From contig OZ018413.1 in NCBI GenBank assembly GCA_963969595.1, positions 1,056,501 to 1,120,500 of the forward strand: DNA of 64,000 nucleotides, written 5' to 3'. A program made the position numbers and the translations under genes. This document shows, one piece after another, positions 54,380 through 64,000 of this stretch (positions within the stretch are counted from its first letter, which is position 1; every line of letters starts with the position of its first letter). A model generated the notes under the pieces. It worked only from the letters and a program-made list of their open reading frames with translations. It made no database searches and was not told the DNA's origin. This stretch comes from Neckera pumila. Its lineage: Eukaryota; Streptophyta; Bryopsida; Hypnales; Neckeraceae.

Positions 54380-56720
54380 AGGACAAAGGAGTGATCATGA
54401 AAATCATCCCTTTTCATTATTGTGTGAATCATTGGCTTAAGAAATAGCAAAAGTACATATTAGAAGTCAAAGTATTGTAGAAGACCTCCCATTTTTTACA
54501 ACAAAATTCTAAGAATGAATAGTTGCACTTCTATCCTAAAAAAGAGATTCCCTGTCATTCATTAGCTGTAAAAATGTTTGTCTCAATGTTTAAGGGTTAA
54601 AACCTTGTCGCTTGATGCCCCCCTACCTTACCTAACATGAGGAGGTCCATAAAGCAAGGTCTTTCCAACGAATGATTTAATTTAAAAAACTCAAATCTAT
54701 ATTTCAAATTAGAGATCTTGAATTAGCTAGGAGAGGTCAAGAAATACAAAATTTACCAATAAAAAAATAGGGAGTATCAATTTATCACCATTTGGATAGA
54801 CAAAAAAACTTCTTCCTAAAAAGACTCGTAGGACTATTCTAACTTGTTGTATTTTTAAATTGTAGTATAATTATCTTTAATTTTATATACTCAATCAATC
54901 TTTTAATCTATCTATTTTAATATTTAATATTGCAATTAGAAATTCTATTGAAATTTTTATTAGTTTTGAATATGCATTCTCAATTCAATCTTTCATTCTA
55001 TTCAAAGTGCAATTGAAATTCACTATTCTATTAACCAATATTTATCAATCAAAAAGATCAAAATATTATCCTAATTTGATTTGATTTTGAGTATCTTCAT
55101 AAGATTCTTTTTGTTATAAATTTCAAATTTCAAATTATAGCAATGGTATTTTTTAAAATATATTTATGATCATTTTATCGAACTGACTTATGAAATGCAA
55201 TTCTTGAAATTAGAAAGGTCATTTGAAATTTAATTTAATTTAATTTAATTTTAAAAAAATACTTATAAATTTTTTTAAAACAATAAAATTCAATATTGTA
55301 TAAATTTTAAGACACTAACATAAGGACCTTTATTACAATGCCAAAGGAATGAAATGTTGGCATTTAAAAAGGACACAATGACATTCATCCATTGTAGATT
55401 GTTTGGGCGATGTGATGTAGAGAAGTATTTGAATTTACAAAGTCATGAAGGTAAAGATTGTGTAGAATCTAATTAGAGTTGTATTGCTCTTTCTGCTACT
55501 AGTAACAACTCATTTGAGGATACATAACTTTTGAAGAGTTAAAGTTTCAAAAAAATTCAAATTCTTCATCAATATTCCTATTTTAACAAATCCAACCGTA
55601 GAATCCTTTAATTAACTCGTTGAAGTACATTTTCTTAAATTTTAGAGTAAACATCCCCATCGATTGCAAGTTAAATTTACCTAAACTTCAAAATGTAGGC
55701 TTTTTGAGCCCTTCTAAAAGGTGGAGTTTTATCTATCAACATTTCTAGAAAATGGCACGTATATCCTATAACTTGTGCCTTTTAGTCAATACGTTTGAAA
55801 ATGGGTTGAAAATATATGCAAGAAATTTTAATCAAATTTTTTTTATACTAATTTCTTTAAAAAATGTAAAGTGGAAGGTATTAATAATATAGAGATAATA
55901 CTAATATGCTAGGAGCTTTTGGAAGTATTTGAAAATTGTTAATCCCAATGGTGAGAACGTTTTAATAAAAAACTAATATATTTTATTTTCATTTTCATTT
56001 TCATTTTTTAAAATTGAGAGCAAAAGATAACTTTATATGTTTTTTCAACCCTCATAGCATACAAAATAAAACACATCATAATTTTTATTTTGTTATTTGG
56101 AATTGAATGGTTCAAAATTATTTGAGTAGATATCAATCTTAAAATCTTCCAAAAAAGATTAATACTTTTTTAGAGTATATTTTGTCTATCCGGTTTGACA
56201 TTGAAATAAATAAATAAAAACTTTTAGTAAAAGCAATATACATCAGAATGACATGAAACAAAGCTTCACATAGAGATTTTACTTATTAGAGGATTTTGGG
56301 GGGCCTTGGAAGACCACGGGTTCCCGGACTATAGGAATTCTAGGAACTTTGTAGGAACTCCAATTTGATGTGATCGAAAGATTGTCATGTAAGATATTAT
56401 TAAATAATTCAAGTTTTAATATTTTTTTGAAAAAATATTCTTTATATATATTAAGATTGATAAAATTTTAATATTTTTTTTGAATTTTTGAATTTTTGAA
56501 TTTTTGAGTTATTTAATTATTATTGTTTATTTGGACAGAAGGGCGCTAGTTTTGGCAAGGTAAATAGCCTTGAAACAGTCTATGGGAGGCCCTAAAACTA
56601 CTCTTATGAATGAGTAGCATTTATTTTAAAATTTATATGCAAAAAATCCAAATTATGAAGTCAATAGAACCTGCTTGAGTTCTCAAAAAGCCCAATGTGG
56701 GTTCCTTGGTCATAGAGGGG
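54380..56720. other. Intergenic, AT-rich; repeat R copy 3 and decayed element pieces
   Basis: Copy 3 of repeat R lies at 54477-54568. Roughly 55480-56280 contains scattered blocks of the TTAA family (for example AATCCCAATGGTGAGAACGT), suggesting an old, truncated copy. At 56286-56620 a sequence like the MITE terminus (TTAGAGGATTTTGGGGGGCC) appears with a poor partner. No gene is supportable. Confidence 0.45.
54477..54568. repeat. Dispersed repeat R, copy 3 of 3
   Basis: A direct-orientation relative of 45744-45858: GTAGAAGACCTCCC, AGTTGCACTTCTATCCTA, CCTGTCATTCATTAG. The terminal palindrome is lost. It lies 97 bp right of element C. Confidence 0.7.
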
Positions 56721-57654
56721 TTAACCCCTAAAGTTCCATGACTATATTTTTACCAAAAAATGCTCAAAAATTGTCATTTTTAGTATAAGTATCAAATTTT
56801 TGCAAATTTTTTTTTTGTGATATATGTAACCGTAGGATCTTGTAGTATGCAGACTTAAAAACATATGAAAAAACTTCAGAAATTTCCATTGCGTGAATTG
56901 CAAGATATAAGCATTCAAATTCATTGAAATCATTTTTTTGGCCTTGCAAAAAATAGGGTAGCTGCACTTCACAAGCTCACTTTTCTATGAAAAAATCTCC
57001 ACAATGGTGGTGCTTCTTTGGATTCCTTTTTGTAGACAAGTCAGCCACATGCTTGCAAAATTTCATATCATTTGAAATTGTACAACATATAGGAAAAAAA
57101 TAGTAGAAAGAAGTAGAAAATGATTCAAAATACTAAATTATTAAGAATTTAATTATGGAATTGAATAATGCCAATCCGAATGGTGGCAATGTCAGTTGTA
57201 ATAAACAATCCTTATTCTATAATTTAATATTTTTCAAAAAATATTGAAAACTAAGTTCAACAAAGGACTTCAAAGTTTATTTTAAAATAGAGAATCCATA
57301 AGTGCCCGCAAACAAATAAAATTCTCATAATTTTTGACTCATTGATCAAAATGGAGTGATTCTAAAGCTTTCCACATATATGTAACTCTAGAAAATCAAT
57401 TTCAAATTTTTGTTTCTGAAAAAAGTGATTTTTTCTAATATGCCCGGACTGTCCATTTATGGTAAAAAATAACATACTAGGCTATAACTTTTTATTATAA
57501 TTCCAAATGTCATGAAATTTCGTGCATATGAGAGATATTCTTTGACCCTGCCTACCACTAAAATTTGGGCCAAAAATATGAGAATCTCTAGTCACATGTA
57601 CTTGTCCAAATTGCTTTGTAGCCAAAAAATGTATGTTGGTCCTTTAGAGGTTAA
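56721..57654. mobile_element. TTAA-flanked inverted-repeat element (copy F)
   Basis: Starts TTAACCCCTAAAGTTCCATG and ends GTTGGTCCTTTAGAGGTTAA; 934 bp, TTAA at both borders. The outer 12 bases of the inverted termini agree, but the next few differ. The interior differs from A-D and pairs with copy G, so this is a separate subfamily. No coding capacity. Confidence 0.75.
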
Positions 57655-59804
57655 TGTTGGATTTAAAATTGTTTGCATAGTGCTACGCATAGTATTCTCA
57701 AAGTGATCTTCATTTTATACTCCTCTATACTCCATCTTCACTTTTGAAGTTGATTAGTAGGTCAAAGACCAAAAGACATTGAACTTTTTATTGAATCTAT
57801 TGAATTTCAAGCCGTTTAGTGAAAGGTAGGTAGTCATATAGGAAGTCTTTCTTCTCTACAAATCCCTTTCCTATTTATGTGAGGTACTTTGTATCTATTA
57901 CAGCCTCCAACTTTTTGATCTTTCCATGATTGCAATCAATATACATTCACTTGTTTTGCACTTGAGAGGACACATTGCACATTCATTATAGAATCATTGA
58001 TTATAACATGCATTAAAAAATTTGAGGGACAAAGCTACCCTTGCACATTATCATGACTTAAGTGGCCTCATGTTGCGTCTACATTGCATTAGTTTTCTAA
58101 ATTTTGATTATCAAAAATTTTGAAATCCAGTTTCCCTCCCCCTACATATTATGCAATTATGCTATGTGAGGCACAATTTTATTAAGCCACAAACCACCCA
58201 ATGCCTAGCCACAACAAAAGCAAAGTCTCTTCTTGTATTCAAATGTTTCTACAAGTTCTTAGGTGTTGAAGTTGTGAATGCAAACATCCGCCTGCTAAAA
58301 TTTACATAGCTCAATCACACTTATTATGAAAGTGTGAAAATTGGACCATATATGATCAATGCAGTTTTGAAATAATTCCAAATTTGGCAAGTTGCAAGAT
58401 AAAATCGCTATATCTAATGCAATTTTGAGTGGAGAAGTTCATTATGCAAAAAATGCCAAAAGAAATGACATCCATGTTCAAACTTTATCTCCTACATTCC
58501 ATGAAGTTAGGTTGTAAATTCATTTTATTTTATTAAAGTAACTTCAAGATTCTACAATTACTATTCAAAATTTAAAAAATTTATTTTCATGTGAAAAAGA
58601 CATCTAATAGTATGTCAAAAATGAAAAATCTAATCTAATAAACCCAATGAAATATAGGCGTAAAATTGACATCCTTGAAGTGCAAAAATGTCTTAACTCT
58701 ATTGAAGTAGTATTGATTGCCTCAAAAGATCTCCTTGACTACCATTGGGTGCTTTGAAAAGATTATGATAGTCTTAGGTGATTGTATTTGCTAGTCAAGT
58801 CCATAATGAAGATGGTGGAAAAATAAACAAGACATAATTGCACAATTTTTTGGAACATTCTACTATGATGTTTTGGATTTATAACAAATTTATAACTTTA
58901 TTCATTTTTCAGAGAAGAATATAGGCATAGTAAGGGCAAGAAGAATGAAATTCCTAATAGTCCTTCCACTAGGCAAAAAAACTCATGAACTTGTTATTTA
59001 CCATAGATGATCAAATTTGAAGAATTCACAAAAGTTTACAAAATTAATTAGCAAAGAAATAGAAAAAAACTTTTACATTTATCTTTAGTTGATGCAATGA
59101 AGAATCAATGCTTCTTGGCAGTCATATAGACTTTAAAACACATTTGCCCTACCTAATTGGACACATTGCTTTGTATTCGGGTACACACATATAGATTTAA
59201 ACACAAAGATATATGCATGCATATATACATATATACATGCATACATGTGTATATATATGTTTTTTGTAAAAAATTTTGGACACAAATGAAACAAAATTCT
59301 ATTGTGCAAGAAAAAATATATACCAAGTAAACCAGCCACAAGTAGTCTAGTGGAGACAGTAAGAATAAAAATATTAACTTTGAAAACGTTGATGTAGGGA
59401 TTTTATTTATTGTGATTTTTGTGATTTTGGAAACATATTCCATTTATAAATAGATGAAATCATCAAATTCATCCAAAATTTTCAAAGTGTTATATATTGA
59501 TATCTCTACATTTCATAGATGAATATAGATCGGAATGAATAATTGATGTTTCATCTGTAGCCTACATATTTTTGATTGCTAATTGATTCTCGAATCCATC
59601 CAAGATCACAAACTATAATTCCTTGAAAATTTCAAAACAAATATTTAGTGTTTTAAGAGCTGATTTTGGCGGCTAGATGATGTTCAAGAACTTGGGAGGA
59701 CAAAAAATATTTGATTTTATAAGTGTATTGATGATAAAAATATTTGATTGTTCAGTTTTGTTTAAGTCATTTTAACATTTGCCGATTTCATTCATTGAAA
59801 AAAA

Positions 59805-59930
59805 GTCTTGGAACACCAAAATTTAGTATTAGAGCTTGGTGCTAAATGTCCAAATGCCTAAGCTGCTTGGTACCCACATGGGCCTTTGCAACTTACCAAG
59901 CCCTAACACTAAAGCTTAGTATTCCAAGAC
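59805..59930. repeat. Fold-back locus with 35-bp arms
   Basis: The left arm 59805-59839 begins GTCTTGGAACACC and ends GAGCTTGG. The right arm 59896-59930 is its complement with about seven mismatches (CCAAGCCCTAACAC...TTCCAAGAC). The loop is 56 bases. The length and mismatch pattern fit either a small-RNA precursor or a decayed fold-back element. Confidence 0.65.
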
Positions 59931-60544
59931 ATCACCTTCTCTACTAGTATTTGTTTTTTAAAATTAATATTCAATATATTAATTAAATATATTTTATTTA
60001 GCATTTTGTCCCCTTGCACTGAAAATTTCATTTTGACAATCAGAATAATATGTTTTTGCTTTCGAGAAAATGAAAAATATGAAACTTTCCAAGTCTGGTT
60101 TCTACTTTGTTAGAAAAATTCAAAAATTGTTGGATGTAAATTTGGATCTATTGTCTTTTGGAGTTTGGTTCTTGTTTTAGTTGACATTGTCTTATTTTTG
60201 CAAAGAATTCTTTTGTCATTTTTTCCAAGAATTTTAACAATCGTAAAAATGAATAATTACTTTGTTTGAATACTGAAAACTAAATCCTAAACTAAGCTTT
60301 AAATGTATGATGGTACAAAAAATTGGTTTGCACTATAAAGACCTGTATTTAAATATAATTATGTGATGAAGTTTTCAAACTTATAAAGCTTATCTTGTAC
60401 GGAATATTTGATATGAACTTTAAGAAGTCTCTTTGTATGAATTCACAATAACTTCAAACTCTTCTTGAATAATGTGAGAATTAAGACCTCAAAAAGTTGC
60501 GTGGTTTCATCTTTGAAAATAAAGATATAAAATTTCATTCATAA

Positions 60545-60548
<4 letters not shown>

Positions 60549-60627
<79 letters not shown>

Positions 60628-60636
60628 TAATAATAA
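60549..60636. repeat. (AAT)n microsatellite, about 29 units
   Basis: A trinucleotide array with one interruption (AAC) near its right end. No gene is nearby. Confidence 0.95.
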
Positions 60637-61143
60637 ACCATTGAATTTGGCATTAGAGAGTTAAACAATGCTTCCAACCACTTTAACTAAATCATGATAC
60701 AATCCAACTTATTGAGTATTCAAACAAATATTATTAATTTAAATGTATATATTTTCCTATCCTCAAAAAACATCCAACAATGAATATATTGTAATTCAAT
60801 TTAGAATCTCTTTCTAAATGTTGAGGAGTTGAATAAGAGAGAATAGGACAATTAGACAATAGACATTGTCTATAAAGTAGTGAGGGTAGAAGTTTGTTTG
60901 TAGTTTGTTCAATGTCATTGGCTCCTACTTGCCTAATAAATTCTTGTCAATTTTAACCAACCGACTTACTCTATGATGAAGCTGTTTTTTTATTAAAGAT
61001 CTAGACTACTCATAGTGTACCTTGTGCCATCTGTATAGCCAAAACAAAAACAAAAATAATTTTCAAATTTTTTAATTCATTAAAACTTTGAAACTCAATA
61101 ATTTTTTACAATAGTGTGAGAAATTGCATTCTTGATATGAATA

Positions 61144-61475
61144 CAAAGCTTTATGGACAAAGAAGGGCTTTGATTTGTGGTGTTTGGACGTGTGATGTGA
61201 AAGTTATGAGTTTTCCAAAGTAAAAGATAATTTTGTTCAATTATTTAATTTGAAAAACTCCATAACTTTTTTACCACATGTTTAAACAACACAAATTTAA
61301 AATGAAGAGAAAGCTCCATGCACAAAGGAGTGCGGGGAGTTTGTTTTGTGGCGTTTGGACATGCGATGTAAAAGTTATGTGTTTTTCAAACTAAAAGATA
61401 ATTTAATTCAATTTTTGATTCATAAAAGATTTGAAATTCACTAACTTTTACACCTTAAGTCCAAACAACATGAAA
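61144..61475. repeat. Diverged tandem repeat, unit about 165 bp, two units
   Basis: Unit 1 begins AAAGCTTTATGGACAAAG and unit 2 (from about 61310) AAAGCTCCATGCACAAAG. Both continue with GTTTGGAC(A/G)TG(T/C)GATGT and AAAGTTATG. Flanking segments near 61000 and 61620 (ACTAGTGTGCCCTGTGC-like) also match, so a larger unit of about 620 bp may be duplicated. Confidence 0.6.
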
Positions 61476-61894
61476 CAAAGTTTGTGCGCCCCTCCTTGCA
61501 AAGAGCTTTCCAACATTATCAAAAACACCACCGGAGGATTCATGATTTCTTAGATCTTAGCATATCAAACAAAACATAACAAAACAAATAAAACAATCAA
61601 ACAACCTAATTTAAAGTGTAGACTAGTGTGCCCTGTGCTATTGCCATAACAAAAATAAAGTGCTAGATTGGTGTTACCACAATCAAAAATCAAAGTAAAA
61701 TTAATATTCTAATTTTTAATTCAATAAATACTTCAAAACTTCAAGAACTTTCACACCCTAGATTCAAATGCCACAAAACAAAGCCCATGCATCCTACTAC
61801 ATAAAGAATTTTCCGATAGTTTTAAGATGTAACTAATAGACACATGCTTCTAGAGATCTCAATATAATAAACAAAACAAAACAAATAGTGTAAC

Positions 61895-62092
61895 TTAACC
61901 CTGACCGTCACACGGGACGTTTTTTTAGACAGTTGTTTCCTACAAGACTGGATTCATCAAACCTTATAATGTTTACATCCGTATAGTGTTTTTTTTTAAA
62001 AGAATAGCAAATTTGCACTCGTCAAGTTGTTGGCCACAAAGTTATACAGTGATGAATGCAATAACCAATGGTTTGTGACACTTAGGGGTTAA
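61895..62092. mobile_element. Small TTAA-bordered element (198 bp)
   Basis: Starts TTAACCCTGACCGTCACACG and ends GTGACACTTAGGGGTTAA. The inverted termini match over about 17 bases with one gap and two or three mismatches, and TTAA is at each border. It could be a short derivative of the larger family. Confidence 0.5.
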
Positions 62093-62332
62093 GGTATGGA
62101 TTCTTTTGGCTTTTCATTTAAATATTGAAATGTCCTTTCAATAGTAAAATAAAGTGCTTCATGAATGTCTAAACCTCGCATACAATTAAAGCTTTCACAT
62201 ACAAAGGGATTGGTTTCTATTATTAGGATGAACAAAATGATGATGGTAAGATGAATCTTTTTAAACCATTACAAAACTACGGACTCGTTTGCACTCCAAA
62301 GTCAATGAGATATATCAACCCATCACCTTCAT

Positions 62333-63165
62333 AGGAGGTCATATAATTTGAAGGGTTTCTGCAATTTGGTTCTCTGTTCAATGCCCAAAAACTTTTGCAT
62401 TGCTCACTAAGTTAAAATGACACTAATGAGCCTACAAATTGTGTTTGTAAACAAAAAAAAGCCCCCTCTTACAAGACTTCAAAACAACAATGAAATTTTC
62501 TTCTTTTAGAATTGGATATTTAAAGTATTTAGCCAAAGATGATTCCCTCCAATAAAACTTACACTCCATAATGATTATGTTTCTTTCCACATATGCAAGG
62601 GTGAACCGATCATATAACAAAACCTTTTTAAATCAACCATAAACATTGCTTGCCTTTTTGAGACTCTTATATGCCATCCATAAGCATTGCAATCTTTACT
62701 AGGATTTTCTATAATGTTCTACAACAACAATCGTTGGATCATAAGGAATTGCACAAACCAATTTGTATAATTTCCTCTCTTCAAGTTCTAAAGGTTTTCA
62801 AATGAATGTGCTTCAACCAAAAACTATCCCATATCACCTTTCCTAAATGATGCAAAACCTTGCTCATTTTTTAAATTTTGGGTAGATTCAACCATTGGTC
62901 TCCTAGTTAGCTTCTTAAATTATCCTCCTAAAATTTCATAGTAAAAAAAAGTCGCTATTTGCAAGATCTTTGCAAGATCATGAAGCTTAAATTTCAAGGA
63001 TACATTAGCTCTTAGCTTGGTTAGCTGGGCTTCTAATGAGTTGACAGAGCAGTACCTTGGATTGCTTCGTTTAACCAACGAAGGCGAACTGAAGAGGTTT
63101 GTTCATCCTTCAACCACAGATCAGAGAACCAAATTGCAGAAACCCTTCAAATTATATGACCTCCT
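62333..63165. mobile_element. Element with perfect 44-bp terminal inverted repeats
   Basis: 62333-62376 (AGGAGGTCATATAATTTGAA...) is the exact reverse complement of 63122-63165 (...TTCAAATTATATGACCTCCT) over all 44 bases. The match stops abruptly on both sides. The 745 bp between arms has no supportable frame, and I see no target-site duplication. Perfect arms in otherwise diverged repeats suggest a recent insertion, fold-back formation or gene conversion. Confidence 0.75.
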
Positions 63166-63194
63166 AACCCCCAAAGGCGACTAGAGATATCAAA

Positions 63195-63921
63195 CTTTCA
63201 CAACTTTCATTTGTGACGGCAATCCGAGAAAGTTGAGACACAATAGAATTTGCTCAATGTTCCAACTCAGCTATGTAAACCTTGTCAAGTATCTACGTCT
63301 CCAAACCAGATATGGAGAACTGCCGTAGGACAGGTACTTCCAAATGCATAATCCCAAGTGCATCAAAACAAAAAGTACCTTCCTCCGCACAGATTCCTGT
63401 ACTTCCCAAAGCAGAGACATCCACTTTCACAACTGACTTGTAAAAGACGATCCGACTACGTTGAGAGACACAATAGACTTAGTTAATCGTGTAGACAGAC
63501 AAACGCTTCCTCAGAAGTTATGTAAATCTGATCTGGGTCTCCAAACTAGATATGGAGGACAACTAGTTGCCTGTACGTCCAAATGCATAGAGCCTGCACA
63601 TGCAAACCACCAAGTCCCTTCCTCCTCAAAGACACCTGTACTTCCCAAAACAGAGACATCAATCAGCTTTCACACCCGATTTGTAACAACGATTCGACAA
63701 ACGTGAGAGACATAATAAAATTCGTTAAATTGTAAACCATCCGGAATAAACAAACTGTTCCTACTAAGGTATGTAAACCTCGCCAAGAATCTAAGTCTCC
63801 CAGCCAAGGCCTATGGAGAACACTTAGAACCGGCCCTTCACCATGCAATGCAATGCAACGCAACCAGTCCCTCCCTTCCCCTCCTCACGGACCCTTATAC
63901 TTCCCAAAGCAAAAGCATCCA
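63195..63921. repeat. Three diverged tandem units carrying the 3' end of the kinase gene
   Basis: Units 63195-63423, 63424-63666 and 63667-63921 (about 229, 243 and 255 bp). Each starts CTTTCACA, includes GAGACACAATAGA-like and TATGTAAACCT-like blocks, and ends (TACTTCCCAAAGCAGAGACATCC). On the minus strand that end block corresponds to the last codons of the kinase (GCFCFGKY). Only unit 3 is joined to the coding sequence. Confidence 0.75.
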
Positions 63922-64000
63922 TGCGGTTGGGCGCCATCGGGAATCATGCCGCCGCCTTTGGAAGTATCCAGCGCCTCCAGCATGCGCACCACATCCGCCA
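63885..64000 (-). CDS. Protein kinase, C-terminal end (partial; runs off the right edge)
   Basis: The minus strand reads from the window edge as MADVVRMLEALDTSKGGG, then MIPDGAQPHGCFCFGKYKGP and a TGA at 63887-63885. The pattern ADVVRMLE is what follows the invariant Arg-Pro in subdomain XI of plant receptor-like and cytoplasmic receptor-like kinases. The rest of the kinase domain lies beyond the window. The GC content rises sharply here, as in coding exons of the other genes. Could be checked by extending to the right; a different protein ending this way is possible but unlikely. Confidence 0.75.
   Translation of the reverse strand, partial: ADVVRMLEALDTSKGGGMIPDGAQPHGCFCFGKYKGP

Larger units (their letters stand above)
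57655..61894. other. Long AT-rich intergenic region; repeats only
   Basis: No gene seen on either strand. It holds a fold-back at 59805-59930, a TATATGCATGCATATA-type simple repeat at about 59205-59260, an (AAT)n array at about 60549-60636, and a two-unit tandem repeat of about 165 bp at about 61144-61475, all annotated or described separately. Confidence 0.5.

Noticed and set aside
59205..59260. TATATGCATGCATATA-rich run considered as a regulatory palindrome
   Set aside because: A simple dinucleotide/tetranucleotide repeat, no gene nearby.

Overview
The window is nuclear DNA from a plant. It has multi-exon genes with GT-AG introns, a plant-type ornithine carbamoyltransferase, a plant-type RPC5, a plant coiled-coil family protein, and the C-terminus of a probable receptor-like kinase. 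A long LRR/IQ protein like animal LRRIQ1, a type found mainly in organisms with motile cilia, points to a land plant with swimming sperm (bryophyte, lycophyte or fern) rather than a flowering plant. The species cannot be read from the sequence. I spliced the exons by hand from splice consensus, phase and protein continuity.

Layout. 139-2899 (+): ornithine carbamoyltransferase, six exons. 5942-6417 (+): GC-rich fragment of an RNA-recognition-motif gene with two compensating frameshifts. 6750-12197 (+): RNA polymerase III subunit RPC5, thirteen coding exons. 13441-17172 (-): PLD-superfamily phosphatidylglycerophosphate synthase (PGS1 type), four exons, convergent with RPC5. 20968-31003 (-): LRRIQ1-like protein, about fourteen exons, about 2,000 residues. 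37749-43437 (-): 1,193-residue coiled-coil protein in eight exons, all in compatible phase. 43438-63884: AT-rich, repeat-rich, no confident gene. 63885-64000 (-): last 38 codons of a probable protein kinase.

The gene-poor stretches hold a family of elements of about 0.66-0.94 kb. They begin and end with TTAA and carry inverted termini of the form CCCCTAAAG... They look like non-autonomous piggyBac-type elements (six full-length copies, several fragments). Other repeats are a second MITE-like family, an 833-bp element with perfect 44-bp inverted termini, two long fold-backs, two (AAT)n arrays and several tandem repeats.

The genes are unrelated housekeeping or cell-structure functions (arginine synthesis, Pol III transcription, mitochondrial phospholipid synthesis, probable cilium/calmodulin protein, coiled-coil scaffold) and do not form one pathway. 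I found no tRNA, rRNA or CRISPR array. The main novelty candidates are the TTAA element family, the PLD-type PGS1 in a plant, the RRM fragment spliceable in frame to RPC5, and the repeated kinase 3' end.
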